Assembly (NCBI GenBank): GCA_945787925.1
Contig: CALZJY010000038.1
Span: forward strand, 1 to 10,520
Direction of reading: 5' to 3'
DNA length: 10,520 nt
From: an uncultured Anaerosporobacter sp.
GTDB taxonomy: Bacteria; Bacillota; Clostridia; Lachnospirales; Lachnospiraceae
Each line of letters starts with the position of its first letter. Within the stretch, counting starts at the first letter, position 1. A model generated the notes under the pieces. That model was not told where the DNA came from, made no database searches, and saw nothing but the letters and a program-made list of their open reading frames with translations. The translations under genes and the position numbers were made by a program. This document shows, piece after piece, positions 6,392 to 10,520 of this stretch.

Positions 6392-7492
6392 TTACAATCC
6401 CTTAGGAATCTTAATAGAAAATTCAATGATCTCATTTTCACTCCATGCACTGATTGTTCCGTGATGAAGCTCTACGATTTCCTTCGAAATGGCTAGTCCT
6501 AATCCTGCTCCCCCTGTATTGCTTCGTCTAGAGGAATCAAGGCGGAAGAACTGTTCGAAGATTCTCTTTAGCTTTTCTTCTGGAATCGTATTTCCTTGAT
6601 TTCGGAAGATAAACTCTACCATGTCGCCCTGCTTCCTTGCAACGATATCAATCGTGCCATTTGGAAAGCTATAGTTGATGGCATTACGGATTAAGTTATC
6701 AAATACACGCTCCATCTTATCCACATCGACTAGCATCTCAAGATCCTTCTCGATGTCTAGAGTGCAAGTCAGCCCTTTCTCTGAATACAATGGGGTAAAT
6801 TCGTAAGAAATCTGTTCTAACATGCGGGTCATATTGATTCGGCTCACTTCTAGGGAAATATTGGTCAGGTTAAACCTTGTGATTTCAAAGAACTCATTAA
6901 TTAACTCCTCTAATCGTTCCGCACGGTCTAAGGAGATCTCGAGATAATGTTCTCTTAACTCTTCCGAAATCTGCTTTTCATCATGAAGCAACGTAAGGTA
7001 TCCGATGACCGAAGTAAGCGGGGTCTTTAAGTCGTGGGCAAGGTACATGATCAAATCATTCTTTCTCTGCTCCGTTTCCTTCGCCACCTGTTCGTTTCGG
7101 ATCACAGTCCTCTTCGTATTATTTAGCTCATCTTCGATTATCTTCAGTTCCGATGGCAGATGAATCAGCTCATCATCCTTCGATAACAGCTTTGTTGTCG
7201 CCTCTGCCAACATGTCTAAATACTTTAACGTCTTCTTCCAATAAATGAACATGCCGATGATGATTCCTATGAGCCATGTGCTTACGAAGATTCCCACAAT
7301 GTTTTGCTGTGCTACCTTTGCAAACAGGTAGAATGGTTCGTCTCCATAAAATATATAGGAATGATAAATCTTCTCCGCAATGAGTAAGAGAATCAACAGC
7401 ACGATCGTAAAGATCGATGCAGTTACAAAGAACGTCCGAATCATCCTTGGAAGCAATACTTTCGGAAGCTCCTTGCTGGAATCACTTAACAT
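6392..7492 (-). CDS. VanS-like sensor histidine kinase
   Basis: A 366-residue membrane kinase that would autophosphorylate and pass the phosphate to the adjacent response regulator. Two membrane segments (about 19-39 and 65-84) flank a very short outside loop of about 25 residues, as in VanS. The phospho-acceptor is His153 in LAHDLKTPLTSVIGYL, preceded by EQRKNDLIMY. The ATPase domain shows the N-box with Asn270 (DNLIRNAINYS), the G1-like RNQGNTIP (297-304), the F-box FEQFFRLD (312-319) and the G2 box GGAGLGLAI (327-335). The H-box region and NTGGAGLGLAISKEI are strikingly VanS-like. The start is uncertain: ATG 7492 has a weak GAGAAG upstream and lies 13 bases after the regulator stop. A TTG at 7525 overlapping the regulator gives 11 more residues but has no spacer from GGGGAG. 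The ligand is unknown. Confidence 0.9.
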   Translation of the reverse strand: MLSDSSKELPKVLLPRMIRTFFVTASIFTIVLLILLLIAEKIYHSYIFYGDEPFYLFAKVAQQNIVGIFVSTWLIGIIIGMFIYWKKTLKYLDMLAEATTKLLSKDDELIHLPSELKIIEDELNNTKRTVIRNEQVAKETEQRKNDLIMYLAHDLKTPLTSVIGYLTLLHDEKQISEELREHYLEISLDRAERLEELINEFFEITRFNLTNISLEVSRINMTRMLEQISYEFTPLYSEKGLTCTLDIEKDLEMLVDVDKMERVFDNLIRNAINYSFPNGTIDIVARKQGDMVEFIFRNQGNTIPEEKLKRIFEQFFRLDSSRRSNTGGAGLGLAISKEIVELHHGTISAWSENEIIEFSIKIPKGL

Positions 7493-7505
7493 ATTTTTAT
7501 TCTTC

Positions 7506-8207
7506 TCATTCAATGGTGTATCCAACTCCCCATACTGTCTTAATGAATTTTGGCTTTCTCGATGGCTCTTTCATCTTTTCACGAAGGCGCGCCACATGAG
7601 CCATTACCGTGTTGTTATTGTCTAGATATTTCTCTCCCCAGACTGCCTCAAATAGCTCCTCGCTAGAGACTACCTTTCCTTTGTTTTCGCATAGATACCA
7701 AAGGATGGAGAATTCGATCGGAGTAAGGGATAGGGGTTCTCCATATAACGTACATTTTCTTGTCTCTTTATTGATTACAAGGCCAAGGAAATCATATTGG
7801 GAAACTTCCACACTCTCGGTCTCTGACTCGTTTTGATTATATTTTGTATATCTTCGAAGCTGGGTCTTTACTCTTGCCATCAGCTCTAATGGATTGAATG
7901 GTTTCGTTATGTAATCATCCGCTCCAAAAGTAAGTCCCATGATCTTATCGCTATCTTCGATTTTTGCCGTTAGCATAATGATTGGAAAGTAATACTTTTC
8001 TCTGATCTTCTTACAAATTTTAAATCCATCGATGTCTGGCAACATGACATCTAAGATTGCCAAATCATACGTCGTCGTATCGATGCTTGCTAGGGCATCC
8101 GTTCCGTTATAAAACTTATGCACTTCATACCCGTCATTTAACAAATATACTTCTACGAGATCTGCAATCGGCTGTTCATCATCTACTACTAATACTCGTA
8201 CTGCCAT
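7506..8207 (-). CDS. VanR-like OmpR-family response regulator
   Basis: A 233-residue transcription regulator. The receiver domain (1-120) has the acidic pair Asp9-Asp10, the phospho-acceptor Asp53 in LAILDVMLPD, Thr80 and Lys102 in TKPF. The winged-helix DNA-binding domain (about 137-233) includes LSLTPIEFSILWYLCENKGKVVSSEELF and ends in KFIKTVWGVGYTIE. IADLVEVYL, DYITKPFNPLELMARVKTQLRRY and the C-terminus are close to VanR of enterococcal clusters. The ribosome binding site AAGGAGG is strong but sits 13 bases from ATG 8207, an unusually long spacer with no better start between. It is transcribed from the promoter at 8254-8262 and followed closely by its kinase gene. Likely targets are its own operon and possibly the dehydrogenase operon; this is inference. 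Confidence 0.93.
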   Translation of the reverse strand: MAVRVLVVDDEQPIADLVEVYLLNDGYEVHKFYNGTDALASIDTTTYDLAILDVMLPDIDGFKICKKIREKYYFPIIMLTAKIEDSDKIMGLTFGADDYITKPFNPLELMARVKTQLRRYTKYNQNESETESVEVSQYDFLGLVINKETRKCTLYGEPLSLTPIEFSILWYLCENKGKVVSSEELFEAVWGEKYLDNNNTVMAHVARLREKMKEPSRKPKFIKTVWGVGYTIE

Positions 8208-8253
8208 GTTTACACTTCTGCCTCCTTTTTCTGTAGTTTACACATTATGTCCT

Positions 8254-8262
8254 ATTATAACA
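8254..8262 (-). promoter_or_regulatory. Extended -10 promoter of the vanRS-like operon
   Basis: The minus strand reads TGTTATAAT, a consensus -10 with an upstream TG. The -35 position falls in the T-run of the ilvC terminator (CTTTTT) and is poor. A weak -35 fits a promoter needing an activator such as the phosphorylated regulator itself, as in known van clusters, but no binding site could be confirmed. Confidence 0.6.
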
Positions 8263-8275
8263 CATCCAAAGATAG

Positions 8276-8324
8276 AAAAAAGGACTCCAAAGAGGAAAAT
8301 CCTTGCTTCCTCGGAGTCCTTTTA
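8276..8324 (-). terminator. Rho-independent terminator of ilvC
   Basis: On the minus strand AAAAGGACTCC and GGAGTCCTTTT form the outer stem, and GAGGA with TCCTC an inner stem offset by a short bulge. A run of six T follows before the vanRS-like promoter. It lies 16 bases beyond the ilvC stop. Confidence 0.9.
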
Positions 8325-8339
8325 TGTAAGACAACCAGA

Positions 8340-9350
8340 TTAGTTGTTGATTAATTTTTCTTCGCCATTCCAGCTGTATAATTTACGAAGTTCTTTACCG
8401 ATTTCTTCTGCTGGATGTTCTGCTGCTCTTCTTCTCATTGCTCTGAAGTGTGGAGTGCCAGCTTGGTTTTCAAGTAACCATTCTTTTGCGAAAGTACCAT
8501 CTTGGATATCAGTAAGCACTTGTTTCATTGCTTTCTTTGTATCTTCTGTGATGATCTTTGGTCCAGTGATGTAATCACCGAATTCTGCTGTATTAGAGAT
8601 GGAGTATCTCATACCTGCGAAACCGCTTTGGTAGATTAAGTCTACGATTAATTTCATTTCATGGATACATTCGAAGTATGCATTTCTTGGATCGTAACCT
8701 GCTTCTACTAATGTTTCGAAACCAGCTTGCATTAATGCACAAACACCACCGCAAAGTACTGCTTGTTCACCGAAAAGGTCAGTTTCTGTTTCTGTCTTGA
8801 ATGTAGTTTCAAGAACACCAGCTCTTGCGCCACCGATTGCTAATGCGTATGCAAGTGCCATTTCTGTTGCATTGCCTGTAGCGTCTTGTTCTACTGCGAT
8901 TAAGCAAGGAACACCTTTGCCAGCTTGGTATTCGCTTCTTACTGTATGTCCAGGTCCTTTTGGAGCGATCATTGTAACGTCAACATCTGCTGGAGGTACG
9001 ATTTGTCCGAAGTGGATTGCGAAACCGTGAGCGAACATTAACATGTTGCCAGCTTCTAAGTTTGGCTCGATGCTTTCTTTATACATTTGCGCTTGTTTTT
9101 CATCGTTGATTAATACCATGATGATATCTGCTCTTTTTGCTGCTTCTGCTGCTGTATACACTTCGAATCCTTGCTTTTCAGCTTTTTCCCAGGATTTACT
9201 TCCTTCATAAAGACCAATGATTACATTACATCCAGATTCTCTTGCATTTAATGCATGAGCATGTCCTTGACTACCATAACCAATGACAGCAATTGTCTTT
9301 CCTTCTAATAATGATAAATTACAATCTTCTTGATAATAGATCTTTGCCAT
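8340..9350 (-). CDS. ilvC: Ketol-acid reductoisomerase, class I
   Basis: A 336-residue cytoplasmic enzyme of valine, isoleucine and leucine synthesis. It isomerises and reduces acetolactate or acetohydroxybutyrate to the dihydroxy acids using NAD(P)H and two magnesium ions. The Rossmann motif is GYGSQGHAHALN (24-35). The cofactor loop reads GLYEGSKSW, with Tyr where many homologues have Arg but with both serines that hold the NADPH phosphate kept. Catalytic residues visible are His108, Lys131 in APKGPGH, Asp191 and Glu195 in ETETDLFGEQ, and Glu227 and Glu231 in FECIHEMKL. Ser252 lies in SISNTAE. Length is normal for class I. AGGAGG eight bases before ATG 9350 fixes the start. It lies 88 bases after ilvN and ends in a strong terminator. 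Confidence 0.98.
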   Translation of the reverse strand: MAKIYYQEDCNLSLLEGKTIAVIGYGSQGHAHALNARESGCNVIIGLYEGSKSWEKAEKQGFEVYTAAEAAKRADIIMVLINDEKQAQMYKESIEPNLEAGNMLMFAHGFAIHFGQIVPPADVDVTMIAPKGPGHTVRSEYQAGKGVPCLIAVEQDATGNATEMALAYALAIGGARAGVLETTFKTETETDLFGEQAVLCGGVCALMQAGFETLVEAGYDPRNAYFECIHEMKLIVDLIYQSGFAGMRYSISNTAEFGDYITGPKIITEDTKKAMKQVLTDIQDGTFAKEWLLENQAGTPHFRAMRRRAAEHPAEEIGKELRKLYSWNGEEKLINN

Positions 9351-9382
9351 CTTCCATTCCTCCTAGATTTTGTTTATATGTG

Positions 9383-9418
9383 CTCGGCATTACCTAAATT
9401 ATATTAGACCATGTCGAG
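9383..9418. promoter_or_regulatory. 36-bp palindrome centred on a TATAAT box between ilvN and ilvC
   Basis: Outer arms CTCGGCAT (9383-9390) and ATGTCGAG (9411-9418), one mismatch, and inner arms CTAA (9394-9397) and TTAG (9404-9407) are placed symmetrically about ATTATA (9398-9403). On the minus strand the centre is TATAAT, a -10-like box without a convincing -35. It could be an operator over an internal ilvC promoter, or an mRNA hairpin in the intercistronic region. Confidence 0.45.
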
Positions 9419-9438
9419 TTTTATGTGTGTTTTATGTA

Positions 9439-9942
9439 CTAATCCATGTAATCTGCAATATCCCTTGCCCCTCTTCCGAGACCGGTAAGACCTGTTCTTA
9501 CTAGTTCTAAGATCGTATAACTAGATAACAGATTGATAAAGGCATCAATTTTTGCCTGATTTCCTGTAAGCTCTACCATTAGGGATTCCTCTGCCACATC
9601 AACGATCTTGGCGCGGAAAATATCTGCCACGCTGATGACGGATTCCCTTTCCTTCTTACCTGCTGCCACTTTTACTAAGACAAGCTCTCTGCATACACTT
9701 TCAAATTCTTTTAGTTCTTGGATCTCTCTTACATCTTCAAGCTTCGCTACTTGTTTCTTAATCTGTTCTAAGATCGGATCGTCTCCCGTTACCGCTACGG
9801 TCATTCGGGACAGCTTCTCATCCTGTGTCTCACTCACGGTAAGACTATCGATGTTATATCCTCTTCTACTGAACAGGCCAGACACTCGGCTCAATACGCC
9901 AGATGTATTGTCCACAAGGATCGATAATACCATTCTTCTCAT
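9439..9942 (-). CDS. ilvN: Acetolactate synthase small (regulatory) subunit
   Basis: A 167-residue regulatory subunit that binds and stimulates the catalytic subunit IlvB and confers valine feedback inhibition. The N-terminal ACT domain (1-75) opens with MVLSILVDNTSGVLSRVSGLFSRRGYNIDSL, the hallmark of the family. The C-terminal domain continues to the conserved end GLTGLGRGARDIADYMD. Length agrees with the longer IlvN/IlvH class. AGGAGG seven bases before ATG 9942 sets the start; an in-frame ATG at 9960 would precede the ribosome binding site. The gene is first in a unit with ilvC. The partner ilvB is not in this window, so it must be encoded elsewhere. Assignment is firm; whether the symbol should be ilvN or ilvH is naming only. 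Confidence 0.97.
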   Translation of the reverse strand: MRRMVLSILVDNTSGVLSRVSGLFSRRGYNIDSLTVSETQDEKLSRMTVAVTGDDPILEQIKKQVAKLEDVREIQELKEFESVCRELVLVKVAAGKKERESVISVADIFRAKIVDVAEESLMVELTGNQAKIDAFINLLSSYTILELVRTGLTGLGRGARDIADYMD

Positions 9943-9973
9943 ATTCGTTCCTCCTGCCAAATTAACTGTCTAA

Positions 9974-10002
9974 ATTGTAGCAATATAGCAATTCCATGTC
10001 AA
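9974..10002 (-). promoter_or_regulatory. Near-consensus sigma-A promoter of ilvN-ilvC
   Basis: TTGACA (10002-9997), a 17-base spacer and TACAAT (9979-9974) on the minus strand. Transcription should begin near 9967, leaving a leader of only about 25 bases. That is too short for a T-box or peptide attenuator, so any control probably acts on initiation. A perfect 6-bp dyad (ACTATT-CCA-AATAGT, 10021-10035) just upstream is a possible activator site. Confidence 0.85.
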
Positions 10003-10058
10003 TAGATGCCACTTTTTAAGACTATTCCAAATAGTTATGGCTTGTATAACTAGATATA

Positions 10059-10094
10059 GAAACAGGGCATCCAAGTTCCTTGTTGCCCTGTTTC
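10059..10094 (-). terminator. Terminator hairpin after the LCP gene
   Basis: A perfect 11-bp stem, GAAACAGGGCA (10059-10069) with TGCCCTGTTTC (10084-10094), has a nested CAAG/CTTG in its loop and begins ten bases after the LCP stop. The T-run on the minus strand is weak (TTTCTATAT), so the fit to an intrinsic terminator is moderate. Confidence 0.65.
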
Positions 10095-10104
10095 CCTAGT
10101 TCTT

Positions 10105-10520
10105 CTATTGTCCGGTTACAGCCGATTCCTTTTCATGCACATCATTAAAGATAAAGTTCTGTAACAGTTCTGCATTCCTTGGAATGTCTGGTACAAGCAC
10201 CTTCATCGAACGAATCGTTTCATCGGTAAACGTTCCATCTACCGGAAGGCGGTACTGATTGATTTCCGTCGTTCCCATAAATAACATCGACTTCATATAA
10301 CTGATGATTTCTTCGTTTGTCAAATCTGTCGAAATATATGGAAGCACGCTTTGCATCGTCTTGATCAGCTCGTTAAAGGATAATCCTTTTGCCTTCGTAA
10401 AGATTGCCTGTAATACTACCCTTTGACGTTCCGTTCTTCTAAAATCACCGTTTCCTTCTTTACGGATTCTAGAATATGCAAGCGCCTGGATTCCATTCAT
10501 ATTGTTCTTTCCTGGCTTTA
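10105..10520 (-). CDS. LytR-CpsA-Psr (LCP) family protein, 3' part only
   Basis: The C-terminal 138 or so codons of a gene running off the right edge. The frame stays open upstream of the internal ATG at 10500 (KPGKNN precedes MNGIQALAYSR), so that methionine is not the start. LNGIQALAYSRIR-type sequence followed by GNGDFRRTERQRVVLQAI is the diagnostic LCP segment, whose arginines contact the polyprenyl-pyrophosphate. LCP proteins are membrane-anchored, extracytoplasmic enzymes that attach teichoic acids or polysaccharides to peptidoglycan; the anchor would be in the missing N-terminal part. The tail ends in VTGQ without further domains. It is separated from ilvN by a terminator hairpin and the ilvN promoter, so it belongs to a different unit. 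Confidence 0.9.
   Translation of the reverse strand, partial: KPGKNNMNGIQALAYSRIRKEGNGDFRRTERQRVVLQAIFTKAKGLSFNELIKTMQSVLPYISTDLTNEEIISYMKSMLFMGTTEINQYRLPVDGTFTDETIRSMKVLVPDIPRNAELLQNFIFNDVHEKESAVTGQ

Noticed and set aside
4462..8207. A functional glycopeptide-resistance operon
   Set aside because: No ligase, no VanX and a carboxypeptidase lacking its core; regulators and a dehydrogenase alone cannot remodel the peptidoglycan precursor.
9943..10058. T-box or attenuator leader for ilvN
   Set aside because: The promoter places transcription start about 25 bases from the start codon, leaving no room, and no T-box consensus is seen.
1..10520. CRISPR array, tRNA, rRNA, insertion sequence or phage genes
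   Set aside because: No regularly spaced repeats, cloverleaf-like sequence, transposase or phage protein was seen on either strand.

Overview
The window looks like a chromosomal segment of a low- to mid-GC Gram-positive Clostridia bacterium, most likely a Lachnospiraceae relative. The basis is strong AGGAGG-type ribosome binding sites, A/T-rich intergenic regions with hairpin-plus-T-run terminators, and the character of the proteins: a clostridial-type class I IlvC, a VanR/VanS-like pair and a GH31 alpha-glucosidase. No database search was possible, so all names rest on motif recognition. Every supported gene is on the minus strand, so the genes are read from the right edge to the left.

Right part (10520 to 8276): the 3' end of an LCP (LytR-CpsA-Psr) cell-wall ligase gene closes with a hairpin. 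A near-consensus promoter then drives ilvN (acetolactate synthase small subunit), followed by ilvC (ketol-acid reductoisomerase) and a terminator. These are two branched-chain amino acid enzymes; the large subunit ilvB and ilvD are not in the window. A 36-bp palindrome centred on a TATAAT box lies between ilvN and ilvC.

Middle part (8262 to 4462): a two-component system strongly resembling VanR/VanS of glycopeptide-resistance clusters is followed, after a terminator, by a VanH-like D-2-hydroxyacid dehydrogenase. Next come a short frame-shifted gene remnant and a VanY-like M15 D,D-carboxypeptidase that appears to have lost its catalytic core by an in-frame internal deletion. No D-Ala-D-Lac or D-Ala-D-Ser ligase and no VanX is present, so this resembles a partial or decaying Van-type module rather than a working resistance operon.

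Left part (4402 to 1): an intracellular GH31 alpha-glucosidase with its own extended -10 promoter is followed, with no visible terminator between, by a lipoprotein of an uncharacterised family. After that gene's terminator there is a 19-codon reading frame with an ideal ribosome binding site, then a small SAM-dependent methyltransferase whose ribosome binding site abuts an inverted repeat. The methyltransferase ends in a strong terminator.

A 34-bp palindromic element occurs twice (58-91 and 6241-6274), each time just downstream of a minus-strand terminator. The most notable points are the incomplete Van-like module with its gutted carboxypeptidase, the leader-peptide-like frame ahead of the methyltransferase, and the repeated palindrome. 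Several upstream-extended reading frames were shortened because a good ribosome binding site marks an internal start.
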